A DNA stretch of 64,000 nt, from contig JAAZYR010000003.1 in the NCBI GenBank assembly GCA_014239555.1, positions 124,001 through 188,000 of the forward strand, in the 5' to 3' direction. Numbering within the stretch: the first letter of the stretch is position 1; the number at the start of each line of letters is the position of its first letter. The position numbers and the translations under genes are program-made. Of this stretch, positions 53,861 through 62,993 are shown piece after piece. The stretch is from Acidimicrobiales bacterium. GTDB lineage: Bacteria; Actinomycetota; Acidimicrobiia; Acidimicrobiales; Poriferisodalaceae. The notes under the pieces were generated by a model. That model was not told the DNA's origin, did no database searches, and saw nothing but the letters and a program-made list of their open reading frames with translations.

Positions 53861-54933
53861 CCCGCAACTTGGACGCGACAGACGTCGACGATCTCGCTGT
53901 TGGTGCCTGGATCCTCGGGACTGGAGGGGGAGGAAACCCCTACCTCAACCACCTCAACATGCAACAAATAGCTGCCACAGGCACACAGTTTGAGTTAATT
54001 GACCCTCAAGAATTAGATGACGACGCTCAGGTTGCGGTGGTGTCCACCATGGGCGCACCACTGGTGATGCAGGAACGCCTCCAAGATGCACGCGATGTAG
54101 CCCGGGTAGTGGAGATAATGAGCGAGTACTTAGGGGCATCGTTCGACGCGGTCATGGCGACTGAAATTGGCGGGTCCAACGCCTTTCAACCCTTAATGGC
54201 GGCCGCTCACCTTGGTTTACCAATCGTCGATGCAGATGCCATGGGGAGGGCTTACCCGGAAGCACAAATGACGAGTTTCGCTATCGGTGGTCTTCAACCC
54301 TGGCCGCTGGCGCTCGTGGACCCGCGGGGGATCGAAGCTGTTATTACAAACGTCCCCACGTGGAAGTGGATGGAACGAACCAGTCGTGTACTTACTATCG
54401 AAACGGGTTCGATGGCCGCGACCTGTAAGGCCCCGAGAAGTGGAGCTGAGGTCAAACGCTGGGGCGTAGCGAATTCAATGAGTTTCGCGATCCAACTTGG
54501 GGCCAGAGTCCGAGAAGCACGCGCCGCTCACGAGGACCCGGTGGCAGCTATCTGCGCTGCAGCCGAGGGCCAACTGATTTTTACCGGCAAAATTATCGAT
54601 GTTGATCGACGCACAACGGGTGGCTTTCTCCGCGGCACAGCCAAACTCGATGGGTTGGACGAATATTCCGGATACCACGTCGAACTTGACTTTCAGAACG
54701 AATGGTTGGTCGCGCGTCTTGGAGACCAGGTCATCGCGACCGTGCCTCACCTCATTTGCTTGCTCGACGCAACTTCAGGTGAGGCAATCGGGACAGAGAC
54801 AGCCCGTTACGGTCAACGGGTGGCTCTCATCGGCATTACCGCGCCGGCTCTGTTCCTGAGCCCGGCGGGTCTCAAATATGTAGGGCCCCGTGCGATGGGA
54901 TACGACCTTGACCCCGTGGACCCCTGCCCATGA
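53857..54933 (+). CDS. DUF917 family protein
   Basis: 358 residues. Starts with GAWILGTGGGGNPY, the family's glycine-rich motif, and shows VVSTMGAPLVMQERL, then ATEIGGSNAFQPL. DUF917 proteins usually lie beside hydantoinase/oxoprolinase genes, as here. The function is unknown. ATGA overlap with AroM gene. Confidence 0.88.
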   Translation: MTRNLDATDVDDLAVGAWILGTGGGGNPYLNHLNMQQIAATGTQFELIDPQELDDDAQVAVVSTMGAPLVMQERLQDARDVARVVEIMSEYLGASFDAVMATEIGGSNAFQPLMAAAHLGLPIVDADAMGRAYPEAQMTSFAIGGLQPWPLALVDPRGIEAVITNVPTWKWMERTSRVLTIETGSMAATCKAPRSGAEVKRWGVANSMSFAIQLGARVREARAAHEDPVAAICAAAEGQLIFTGKIIDVDRRTTGGFLRGTAKLDGLDEYSGYHVELDFQNEWLVARLGDQVIATVPHLICLLDATSGEAIGTETARYGQRVALIGITAPALFLSPAGLKYVGPRAMGYDLDPVDPCP

Positions 54934-56441
54934 GACGAATCGGTATTGACGTTGGAGGTACTAACACTGACGGGGCGCTACTTGATGGCGTCGAAGTAGT
55001 CGAGACCATCAAGACACCAACAACCGACGATGTATTAAGTGGCATCCAAAAAGTTCTCGAAGGTCTTTCTCACCATGACATCGGAGCCGTAGTAATTGGC
55101 ACAACCCAGTTCACCAACGCAGTTGTCCAACGAAGCCAGTTAAACCAGGTCGGATTCTTGCGAATTGGGTTACCAGCTGGCCGGTCACTGCCCCCACTCG
55201 TTGGCTGGCCCCCCGATCTCGCTGAAGTGGTCCGAGGCAAAACGTTGATGGTACGAGGCGGCATCGAATACGACGGACGTCCCTTCGAAGAACTAGACGA
55301 ACCAGCTGTGATTGAGGCCGCTCACCAGTTCGCTGACCTGGGCAATAACGCCATAGTGATTGCGGGCAGCTTCTCACCTATCGACACTCGTCAAGAAGAT
55401 CGAGCCGCCGAAATCATTTCGGAATACCACCCAAAGGCCCAAATCACAGTGTCTCACCGCCTTGGCCAACTTGGTCTGTTGGAACGAGAAAATGCAGCAG
55501 GTTTGAACGCTTGCCTATTAGAACTCGCTGGATCAGTCATCTCAGCTTTCGCGTCTGCGATTGACCAGATTGGTTTCGGATCTGGCACCCGTTTATTTTT
55601 GACCCAAAACAACGGCACCCTTCTCCAAGTGGAGGAGGCAGCCAAGTATCCGGTCCTCACGTTCGCGTCGGGTCCCACCAACTCCATGAGAGGCGCAGCT
55701 GCCCTCGGAGGCGTAACCGATGGGCTTGTTGTTGATGTTGGCGGAACTACAGCGGACTTCGGGGCACTTGTGTCGGGTTACCCCCGACAAGCCAACGCCG
55801 CAGTGGAAGTCGGTGGGGTGCGCACTTTATTTCAACTTCCCGACGTCCTTTCGATTGGGCTAGGTGGCGGAAGCCAAATCCATCTGAACCCCCTAGGACT
55901 CGGCCCAGACAGCGTCGGGCAGCGGCTATCTACCGAGGCACTCGCCTTCGGCGGTTCCGTCCCAACGCTTACCGACGCCGCCATAGCAGCAGGGCTATTG
56001 AAAATCGATGGGACGTCACGCCCAGATCTACCGAATGCTGACGAAATTCTTGCTCACGCAGCAACGATGATCGTCGGAGGCGCTGATCGGATGAAACTTT
56101 CCTCCGACGAAGTGCCCTTGATAGCAGTTGGTGGCGGAGCTTTTGCAGTGTCGGACACTATGCAGGGCATAAGTGAGGTGGTCCGACCTGGCTACGGTGA
56201 CACTGCGAACGCAATTGGGGCTGCTTTGGCTGAAGTCAGTGGCGGTGTTGACCGAGTTTTCCAAGGTATGGGGCACGACGCTGCGGTCGCCGAAGCTATT
56301 CAAATAGCGACTGAAGATGCCGTGACCTCGGGAGCTGATCCGTCACTGGTTGAGGTCATCGAGGTGGAAGACCTACCCATTGCTTATCTACCTGGCGACG
56401 CTCGGCGTGTTCGAGCTCGTGTCGTCGGTCCTCTCAAATAG
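54930..56441 (+). CDS. Hydantoinase/oxoprolinase HyuA-like protein
   Basis: 503 residues. The start MRRIGIDVGGTNTDGALLDG is the ATP-binding actin-like fold of hydantoinase/oxoprolinase A; VVIGTTQFTNAVVQR and LVVDVGGTTADFG follow. Such proteins split 5-oxoproline, N-methylhydantoin or acetophenone-type substrates with ATP. No HyuB partner is present; in this single-gene arrangement DUF917 is the partner. Overlaps DUF917 by four bases. Confidence 0.9.
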   Translation: MRRIGIDVGGTNTDGALLDGVEVVETIKTPTTDDVLSGIQKVLEGLSHHDIGAVVIGTTQFTNAVVQRSQLNQVGFLRIGLPAGRSLPPLVGWPPDLAEVVRGKTLMVRGGIEYDGRPFEELDEPAVIEAAHQFADLGNNAIVIAGSFSPIDTRQEDRAAEIISEYHPKAQITVSHRLGQLGLLERENAAGLNACLLELAGSVISAFASAIDQIGFGSGTRLFLTQNNGTLLQVEEAAKYPVLTFASGPTNSMRGAAALGGVTDGLVVDVGGTTADFGALVSGYPRQANAAVEVGGVRTLFQLPDVLSIGLGGGSQIHLNPLGLGPDSVGQRLSTEALAFGGSVPTLTDAAIAAGLLKIDGTSRPDLPNADEILAHAATMIVGGADRMKLSSDEVPLIAVGGGAFAVSDTMQGISEVVRPGYGDTANAIGAALAEVSGGVDRVFQGMGHDAAVAEAIQIATEDAVTSGADPSLVEVIEVEDLPIAYLPGDARRVRARVVGPLK

Positions 56442-56475
56442 GGTGTTCTAGGAGGCGGTTAGACAACATCAACAA

Positions 56476-57222
56476 TCAAGAAATGAGACCAGGACCGCTC
56501 GGGTATTCATGCATATTCCGAAGCATGTGAGCAGGTCCGTGTGGCCCATTGATGGCCGCGTGCTCGCCCCAAATTTGTTCTTTCATCCAACCAAAAATCT
56601 CACGCCGTTCGGCCAGATGGGCCAAACTCTGCGCCCTTTGTATCGCCTTCTCGGTCACGGTCGACTCATCAGCAAGTTCTTGCACGATTCCTATCTCGAA
56701 CGCTTCTTTTGCAGTCCACCGTTTAGCAAATTGGACAGTCTGGTAAAACGCGTTTTGGGGCATCTTGTGGCGAAAGATGGCGAGTTCAGGCGCAGGCATC
56801 GCGATGCCGATCTCAATTTCATTCGCGCACATCAACCCACGATCAGCTCTCATGACACGCTGGTCGTGGCTGAGTGCCCACATGAAACCGGCACCGAAAG
56901 CGTGACCATTAATCGCACCGACCGTAGGCATCGGAAAGGTAATTAACCGCGCCGCGAGGGCCATAAATTCTTCGGCGAAGGGTTCCAAATCCCCGCCTTT
57001 GTGAGGGGTATCGCCTGTGAACCATTCCAAATCGAGGCCGTTGGAAAAAAACTTTGGGTCTGAAGAAGCAGTCACAACGGCATGAGGGCCGTCAATGGCT
57101 TCGACATCATCCAATGCGTCGTTGAGGTTACGGACCAGCTCGGTGGTCCAACGGTTCTCGCCATTAGTTAGCGTGATCACGCTCACGTCGACGTGGCGTT
57201 GGAGAGTGATGAGGTCGCTCAT
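56476..57222 (-). CDS. Enoyl-CoA hydratase/isomerase family protein
   Basis: 248 residues, crotonase fold. The oxyanion segments FFSNGLDLEWF and GAINGHAFGAGFMWALSHDQRV are visible. The usual glutamate pair of hydratase (E144/E164) is partly altered in the region NEIEIGIAMPA, so isomerase or hydrolase activity is possible. ATG 57222 chosen because it follows TACGTT by seven bases (leaderless) and matches the family length; the frame is open upstream. Confidence 0.86.
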   Translation of the reverse strand: MSDLITLQRHVDVSVITLTNGENRWTTELVRNLNDALDDVEAIDGPHAVVTASSDPKFFSNGLDLEWFTGDTPHKGGDLEPFAEEFMALAARLITFPMPTVGAINGHAFGAGFMWALSHDQRVMRADRGLMCANEIEIGIAMPAPELAIFRHKMPQNAFYQTVQFAKRWTAKEAFEIGIVQELADESTVTEKAIQRAQSLAHLAERREIFGWMKEQIWGEHAAINGPHGPAHMLRNMHEYPSGPGLIS

Positions 57223-57229
57223 CTTGCCT

Positions 57230-57235
57230 AACGTA
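57230..57235 (-). promoter_or_regulatory. Leaderless-type -10 for the enoyl-CoA hydratase gene
   Basis: TACGTT on the minus strand, seven bases, then ATG 57222. Confidence 0.45.
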
Positions 57236-57402
57236 GACCGACAACTACTGGAGACGCATCTTTGTGAGTATTTCTGATTCTCTTGGTTCTGAAGTTGGCT
57301 CGTTCGTGTTAATAACTCCACTGATATCGGGCCCTTTGAATTTCGGAGGCTCGTTCGATAAAAGCAAGTGCTTAAGTCGGTGGACTAAATAGCGAAAATG
57401 GG

Positions 57403-58311
57403 TCAGTTTTCGCGCGCGACGAGGTGTCCCGGTCCTGCTTCGATGAGTTCAACGAGTTCAGGTCCCTGCCCACGTCCCCACACTGGGCTGGGGATTTCAT
57501 CGGTGAGGAGTGGTCGGGTTCGTCGCTGGTGGGGGTCGGCGATCGGTACCGCGTCGAGTAGCCGACGGGTATAAGAGTGTGTGGGGTTTTCGAAGATTGC
57601 GCGACGTGGCCCAATCTCAACCACTTGGCCGAGGTACATCACAGCTACGCGGTGTGCAATGCGTTCCACTACCGCCAGATCGTGGCTGATGAATAGATAG
57701 GACAGCCCCAGTTCTTGCTGAAGATCCAACAAGAGGTTCATGACCTGAGCTTGGACCGATACATCTAAGGCGGATACCGCTTCGTCGGCGATAACCAATT
57801 CAGGATTGAGGGCGAGAGCTCGAGCGATGCAAACTCGTTGACGTTGCCCGCCTGAGAATTGATGAGGGAAGTTTCGAAGCATCGAGCGTTCCAGGCCGAC
57901 TAGTTCAAACAGATTGCCAGCCCGTTCTTCGGCTTCTTCTCCGCTGGCAATGGCGTGCACCTTTAGAGGCTCAATGACTGCGGTACCGACGCGGACTCGT
58001 GGGTCGAGGCTGGCAAACGGGTCTTGGAAGACGATCTGCATGGTCTTTCGATGTGGCCGAATTTCGCGTGGGTCAAGGTGGGTGATGTCAACGCCCTTGA
58101 GTAAGACTCGCCCTTCGTCGGGGTCGTGGAGCCGGATTATGAGGTTAGCTAACGTTGATTTGCCGCAGCCGCTTTCACCGACCACAGCTAACGTCTCGCC
58201 GTGGTCGATGTGGAGTGAGACGTTCGTTACCGCATGAACCTGGGCGTGGCGATCGGCAGGGAAACGCTTGGAGACGTTTTCTACGCGAACCAGAGGTTCG
58301 AGGGTGCTCAT
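57403..58311 (-). CDS. Dipeptide/oligopeptide ABC transporter ATP-binding protein (DppF-like)
   Basis: 302 residues. Walker A GESGCGKST near 44, ABC signature FSGGQRQR near 155, Walker B LVIADEAVSALD, and the C-terminal oligopeptide-importer extension (HSYTRRLLDAVPIADP). One of two ATPases powering the importer. Overlaps the DppD-like gene by four bases; last gene of the five-gene operon. Confidence 0.93.
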   Translation of the reverse strand: MSTLEPLVRVENVSKRFPADRHAQVHAVTNVSLHIDHGETLAVVGESGCGKSTLANLIIRLHDPDEGRVLLKGVDITHLDPREIRPHRKTMQIVFQDPFASLDPRVRVGTAVIEPLKVHAIASGEEAEERAGNLFELVGLERSMLRNFPHQFSGGQRQRVCIARALALNPELVIADEAVSALDVSVQAQVMNLLLDLQQELGLSYLFISHDLAVVERIAHRVAVMYLGQVVEIGPRRAIFENPTHSYTRRLLDAVPIADPHQRRTRPLLTDEIPSPVWGRGQGPELVELIEAGPGHLVAREN

Positions 58312-59156
58312 TGAAGGTTCCCGGCTAGATGGAATGCCTCAGGGTCGTCTTTACCGGCCATGCTGCCTAATCGGGGTACCGCACTGATTAAACCCTGGGT
58401 GTACGGCTCCTTCGCTGAGTGGAAAATCTGATCGACTGGACCCTGCTCGACGACTTTTGACTGGTTCATGACGACGACTCGATCGGCGACTTCAGCGATG
58501 ACTCCCATGTCATGAGTGATGAGCATTACCGCAGTACCAGTTTCGACTTGGAGTTGTTTTATGAGGCCAAGGATTTGAGCTTGGATGGTTACGTCAAGGG
58601 CGGTCGTGGGCTCGTCGGCGATAAGCAGACGGGGTCCGCAACATAAAGCAACGGCGATCATTATTCGTTGCCGCATCCCACCGGACATCTCATGGGGGTA
58701 CTGTCTGATTCGTTTGTCAGCCTCGGGGATCCGCACTAAATCGAACATTTGGCGGGCTCGGGCCATGGCTGCTTTGCGGCTTAACCGCTCGTGGATGCGC
58801 AAAGACTCAGCGATCTGTTCCCCTACGGGGTACACCGGGTTCAAGCTAGTAAGCGGCTCTTGGAAAATCATCGCGATTTGATTGCCACGGATGCCACGCA
58901 TGGTGGCCTCATTTTGAGTGAACAGGTCGATTGTTGAACCGTCGGGCATTGTGAATTCGGCTTGGCCGCGTTCGATTTTGGCTCTGGTGCCCATTTCGAT
59001 TAGCCGCATGATCGAGAGAGCGGTTACTGACTTTCCTGATCCTGATTCGCCCACGACTCCTAGAGTTTCGCCGGGCTCAATGGTGAAGCTCACTGAGTCC
59101 ACCGCAGTGAGGTCATCGAAGGTGACGGTTAGGTCTTTTAGCGCGAGGAGAGCCAT
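58308..59156 (-). CDS. Dipeptide/oligopeptide ABC transporter ATP-binding protein (DppD-like)
   Basis: 282 residues. Walker A GESGSGKSV near 37, signature MSGGMRQRI, Walker B LLIADEPTTALD and the oligopeptide C-terminal motif (YTQGLISAVPRLG). It is shorter than many DppD proteins (about 320-330) because the tail is truncated after the motif. Shares one base with the DppC-like stop (TAATG). Confidence 0.92.
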   Translation of the reverse strand: MALLALKDLTVTFDDLTAVDSVSFTIEPGETLGVVGESGSGKSVTALSIMRLIEMGTRAKIERGQAEFTMPDGSTIDLFTQNEATMRGIRGNQIAMIFQEPLTSLNPVYPVGEQIAESLRIHERLSRKAAMARARQMFDLVRIPEADKRIRQYPHEMSGGMRQRIMIAVALCCGPRLLIADEPTTALDVTIQAQILGLIKQLQVETGTAVMLITHDMGVIAEVADRVVVMNQSKVVEQGPVDQIFHSAKEPYTQGLISAVPRLGSMAGKDDPEAFHLAGNLQ

Positions 59157-60034
59157 TAGCGTCCCCTGAGTTTTGGGTTGAAGGCGTCTTGGAGGCCATC
59201 ACCGATCAAGGCGATACTGAGCCCGGTGATGACGATGGCGATACCTGGGAAGGCGACCGTCCACCAGGCGGTGAGGGTGTAGTTCCTGTTCTTGCCCATT
59301 ATTGATCCCCAGCTGATCGTGTTGATGTCCACCATGCCTAGGAAGGCCAGACCGGCATGGAAGAGAATGGCGATGACCACTAAAAGGGTGGCAGCTACCA
59401 AAAGGGGAGGCATGGCGTTGGGGAGGATCGTGCGGGTCATAATTCGCAGGTCGTTGGATCCGATAGCGCGGGAAGCCTTCACGAACTCCATTTCGCGGAC
59501 CCTTAAGAATTCAGCTCGGGTGAGGCGAGCTGGTAACGCCCACAGTGTGAGGCCGATAGCAAGGGTTTCCTTCCATGTCCCGGGCCCCATGAGATAGATG
59601 AGAACTAATGAGAAGAGCAGGGATGGCATAGCTTGGAAGATTTCAGTGAATCGCATCAGTAAAGCGTCAATCCAACCGCCGAAGTAACCAGCCAAGCTCC
59701 CCACTACTAAACCCAGACCCATGGCCATTGACCCAGCGACTGCGGCGACGAAGAGTGTCGTCCGACCGCCAGTAATGACGCCCGCGAGGATGTCTCGCCC
59801 TAGGTAGTCAGTTCCCAATAATGGGCCCGCGTCGTCACCTGGACCCAGGAATGGTCCAGCTGCCATTTTGTGGGCCTCTTGGCCGTAGATGGCGGGCCCG
59901 AAAATAGTGACGAGTACGATGAAGGTGAATACAACTAATCCCGCGACCGCTGCCTTGTTCCGCAAGAACATGCGAAAGGCCCCACGACCCCCAGCTTCCG
60001 TGGATGAGTCGATGGCGATTCCAAGGTCAGTCAC
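59156..60034 (-). CDS. Dipeptide-type ABC transporter permease (DppC-like)
   Basis: 292 residues with six hydrophobic segments. The EAA loop is visible as LTRAEFLRVREMEFVKASRAIGSNDLRIMTRTILPNAMPPL. N-terminal extra helix as in DppC/OppC. Overlaps DppB-like by four bases and DppD-like by one. Confidence 0.92.
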   Translation of the reverse strand: MTDLGIAIDSSTEAGGRGAFRMFLRNKAAVAGLVVFTFIVLVTIFGPAIYGQEAHKMAAGPFLGPGDDAGPLLGTDYLGRDILAGVITGGRTTLFVAAVAGSMAMGLGLVVGSLAGYFGGWIDALLMRFTEIFQAMPSLLFSLVLIYLMGPGTWKETLAIGLTLWALPARLTRAEFLRVREMEFVKASRAIGSNDLRIMTRTILPNAMPPLLVAATLLVVIAILFHAGLAFLGMVDINTISWGSIMGKNRNYTLTAWWTVAFPGIAIVITGLSIALIGDGLQDAFNPKLRGR

Positions 60035-61017
60035 CGGGACCCTCCGACACGTATCCGAGGGTCAATGAGCCGGTAGACAAGGTCTGTAAGCAAGTTGGCA
60101 ATAATTACCATGGCCGCGGAGAAGATCACGATGCCGACAACCATGGGGCTGTCACGCCGGAAAATCGAGGTGATCATGAGTCGACCGATCCCAGGCCAGG
60201 CGAACACGAACTCGACGAGCAACGCGCCCGAGAGCAGATTGCCGATCTGTAAACCCGCCGCTGTGACTACCGGGATGATCCCGTTGCGAAGGGCGTGTTT
60301 GTACACAACGACTCGCTCGTGAGCTCCCTTTGCCCGGGCGGTCCGGATGTAGTCGGATTCCAGTACTTCAAGCATGGACGCCCGAGCTAGCCGAGAGTAG
60401 ATAGCCAGGTAGATGATGCCGAGGCTGATTGCCGGTAGGACGAGATGCTGGAGCGTGTCGATGGTTTCACCGAACCAGCCACCTTCATAACGAACATCCT
60501 CTATGCCCCCCACTGGCAGAATGCCCCACTTTGCAGCGAACACGACAATGAACATGAGTGCCAACCAAAACACCGGGGTGGCGAAACCGACGAGACTCAT
60601 CACCGTTACGCCATGAGAGGCAGGGCTTTCGGGTCGTCGAGCGGTGAACACTCCTAAAGCCACGCCGATTGTCACAGAGAAAAGAAGTGCAGCGCCAGCC
60701 AGCAACACTGTCGCGACGAGCCGTTCCAAGATGAGGCCGAGGACTGGCTCGCTGAAGTATGTGGACTCACCAAGGTTTAGCTGGGCCACGTTACCTATAT
60801 AGGTTCCGAGTTGGATGAGCAGTGGCTGATCCAGACCATAGTCAGCTCTTATTTTGGCTAAGAATTCGGCGTCACCGACTCCTTGTTCCCCGGCGAGATA
60901 GAGCGCAGCGTCGCCCGGAGCGATCTGAATCAGGAGGAACACTATGACCACTACTGCTAGTAGCAGTCCAATTGCCTGTCCTAATCTGATCCCGATGCTC
61001 CGGGCGAGAGCTGTCAC
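60031..61017 (-). CDS. Dipeptide-type ABC transporter permease (DppB-like)
   Basis: 328 residues with six hydrophobic segments. The EAA loop is near 240: YIRTARAKGAHERVVVYKHALRNGIIPV. DppB/GsiC subtype. Follows the substrate-binding protein gene by 43 bases. Confidence 0.92.
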   Translation of the reverse strand: MTALARSIGIRLGQAIGLLLAVVVIVFLLIQIAPGDAALYLAGEQGVGDAEFLAKIRADYGLDQPLLIQLGTYIGNVAQLNLGESTYFSEPVLGLILERLVATVLLAGAALLFSVTIGVALGVFTARRPESPASHGVTVMSLVGFATPVFWLALMFIVVFAAKWGILPVGGIEDVRYEGGWFGETIDTLQHLVLPAISLGIIYLAIYSRLARASMLEVLESDYIRTARAKGAHERVVVYKHALRNGIIPVVTAAGLQIGNLLSGALLVEFVFAWPGIGRLMITSIFRRDSPMVVGIVIFSAAMVIIANLLTDLVYRLIDPRIRVGGSR

Positions 61018-61060
61018 ACTCGTCTTTCTTTGGTCTAATTACCGGTTGTTGGGTTGGTTC

Positions 61061-62791
61061 TTACTTGTCCAGCCAAATGTTTTCCATGCCCGAAAGTGGC
61101 CCCCACGCCCCGTCTGGCTGGTCCCTTACGTACAGCTGGTTAGCTCCGAAGATTGGCAGAGCGTTAATGCCGTAGAACGGTAACTCAATCGCTGTGATTA
61201 CCTGGAACTCGTCGTAGAGCGCTTTCCGTTTTGCGACATCTGGTTCTGCCGCAGCGGCGTACAGCAACTCGTCGACCTTCTCATTGCAATAGGCCGAGTT
61301 GTTCACGAACACGCCAGGTCTAATGTTGGCGCACACGTAAGCTCGTTGGACGCCTATGACAGGGTCACCCCAGTTGAAGTAGGCGTTCATTGTCATGTGC
61401 CAGGCGTCAGGTCCGCCGAAGAAGATCCCAGCCCAAGACGGCAAGTCGGCTGACTGCATGACCTCTACGTTGATACCGACTTCGTCAAGAGCCAGAGCGA
61501 TGTATTCAGCTACGTTGCGCTGCTGCTCGTTCGGACCCGGAATATAGTTGATCCTCAAATCCAGGCCGTCCCCGTAGCCAGCGTCGTACAGCAACGAACG
61601 TGCCTTGTCCAGGTCAACGTCGTAGCGCTCAACGTCTTCGTTATAGAACGGACTTGATGGATGGATACCACCCAGTAGCTCCATGGTCTGTCCCTGGTGC
61701 AAGGTGTTAATCACGTAGTCGCGGTCGATGGTGTACGCGATGGCCTGGCGTACCCGAAGGTCGCTCATAATGCTGTTGGCCATGTTGAACTGCAAATGGT
61801 TCAACGAGCCGACGCCTCCCAGAAGGTCGGGAATAGCGACCAGATCCGGATTGTTACTTACCTTTTCGGCGTTGATAACGCTCGCGTAGCCACCTGAATC
61901 ATATTCTCCGCTTTCCAACCCAAGCATCGTCGCGTCTTCGTCGGGGACGATTACGTAGATGATCTTGTCCAGGTAGGGACGATCGGGGATAAAGAAGTTC
62001 TCATAACGTTCCAGCACGATCTTTTGTGTGTTCTCGTACTCGGTTAGGCGGAACGGACCTGAACCAATTGCGCCCTCCACGTTGTTCGGGTGACCCTTCA
62101 TCTCATTGATAGGAGTGCCGTCGTCCATGATGTGTTTCGGCATGACGGGCATCATCACATCGGACACGGCGATCCACAGTGCCGGGTGCGGGGTGGCAAG
62201 ATGCAGCACCACTGTGAGGTCATCAGGTGTGTCGATTGACTCAAGCGGACCCCACATCCCGGTGAAGGGATGATTTGCCTGGATCACTTCGATTGAAAAC
62301 TTCACATCGGCTGATGTGATCGGTGCTCCATCGTGGAACGTTGCGCCCTCTACCAGGTGGAAGGTTATGGTCAAACTGTCGTCGGAAACCTCCCATGATT
62401 CAGCCAGGTATGGCTGGGGTTCCCAGTTGCTATCTAGGTGCGTTAGCGAAGCGAAGATTTTCGAACTGGGCTGCGCAATGCCGATTCCGGAATTGACACC
62501 ATGGTTGACGTTCGCGCCCACTTGGGTGGTCGCAATAACCAATGTCCCGCCGTGCTTGGGTTGTGGAGCGGCCGGCCCTGAGGTCGCCTCCTCTTCGGCT
62601 GCTGGCGCGTCATCACTCGCTGCTGGCGCGTCATCACTCGCTGCTGGCGCGTCATCGCTCGCTGCCGTCGAACTGCTGTCGCTGCTGCTTGAGCTGCTGC
62701 TGTCGCTGTCGCTGTCGCTGCTACCGCATGCTGCAGAGAACAATGACAATGCTGCGAGCAGCGTGACTATTTTCATCCATCGATAAAACAT
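61061..62791 (-). CDS. Extracytoplasmic substrate-binding lipoprotein (SBP_bac_5)
   Basis: 576 residues. Signal peptide with lipobox LFSAAC ending in the lipidated cysteine near 21, then a Ser/Asp-rich linker containing three ASDDAPA-type units. The binding domain matches the peptide/nickel family (HGGTLVIATTQ; YTIDRDYVINTLHQGQ). It catches the solute for the permease; the ligand may be a peptide or another amide, since family members also bind opines and glutathione. Start at 62791 (second in-frame ATG): GGGGGG lies nine bases upstream, whereas the ATG at 62800 is directly after it. Confidence 0.9.
   Translation of the reverse strand: MFYRWMKIVTLLAALSLFSAACGSSDSDSDSSSSSSSDSSSTAASDDAPAASDDAPAASDDAPAAEEEATSGPAAPQPKHGGTLVIATTQVGANVNHGVNSGIGIAQPSSKIFASLTHLDSNWEPQPYLAESWEVSDDSLTITFHLVEGATFHDGAPITSADVKFSIEVIQANHPFTGMWGPLESIDTPDDLTVVLHLATPHPALWIAVSDVMMPVMPKHIMDDGTPINEMKGHPNNVEGAIGSGPFRLTEYENTQKIVLERYENFFIPDRPYLDKIIYVIVPDEDATMLGLESGEYDSGGYASVINAEKVSNNPDLVAIPDLLGGVGSLNHLQFNMANSIMSDLRVRQAIAYTIDRDYVINTLHQGQTMELLGGIHPSSPFYNEDVERYDVDLDKARSLLYDAGYGDGLDLRINYIPGPNEQQRNVAEYIALALDEVGINVEVMQSADLPSWAGIFFGGPDAWHMTMNAYFNWGDPVIGVQRAYVCANIRPGVFVNNSAYCNEKVDELLYAAAAEPDVAKRKALYDEFQVITAIELPFYGINALPIFGANQLYVRDQPDGAWGPLSGMENIWLDK
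62598..62660. repeat. Three tandem 21-base repeats in the lipoprotein gene
   Basis: Units at 62598-62618, 62619-62639 and 62640-62660; the first two are identical, the third differs by one base (A to G). Encodes the acidic ASDDAPA linker; copy number may vary by slippage. Confidence 0.85.
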
Positions 62792-62845
62792 TTGGTTCAT
62801 CCCCCCATACCTACCCCAAGGCTGAGGCAGTATGTCAGCCGAACC

Positions 62846-62992
62846 CTAGCGCTCTAAATCGACGTTGCGCGCCGGTTGGGGCGGGTACCAGCGACTGTTG
62901 TCTTCAACCAACTTGACGACGACAGTAATAGGAGTTTCTAAATAAATCCGAGTGAGTTGTTGCTGCTGGTCTACCTCAAATAATCGACTCAC
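62846..62992 (-). CDS. Hypothetical 48-residue protein downstream of LLM gene
   Basis: Starts with GTG one base after the LLM stop and reads MSRLFEVDQQQQLTRIYLET, then a beta-rich VVVKLVED segment and a polar tail with WYPPQPARN. The position right after a longer gene and the coding-like composition favour a real gene, but no family is recognised. Ribosome site unclear. Confidence 0.4.
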   Translation of the reverse strand: MSRLFEVDQQQQLTRIYLETPITVVVKLVEDNSRWYPPQPARNVDLER

Positions 62993-62993
62993 C

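Noticed and set aside
62598-62660. Tandem repeats as a possible CRISPR array
   Set aside because: They are contiguous in-frame 21-base units with no spacers, encoding a lipoprotein linker.
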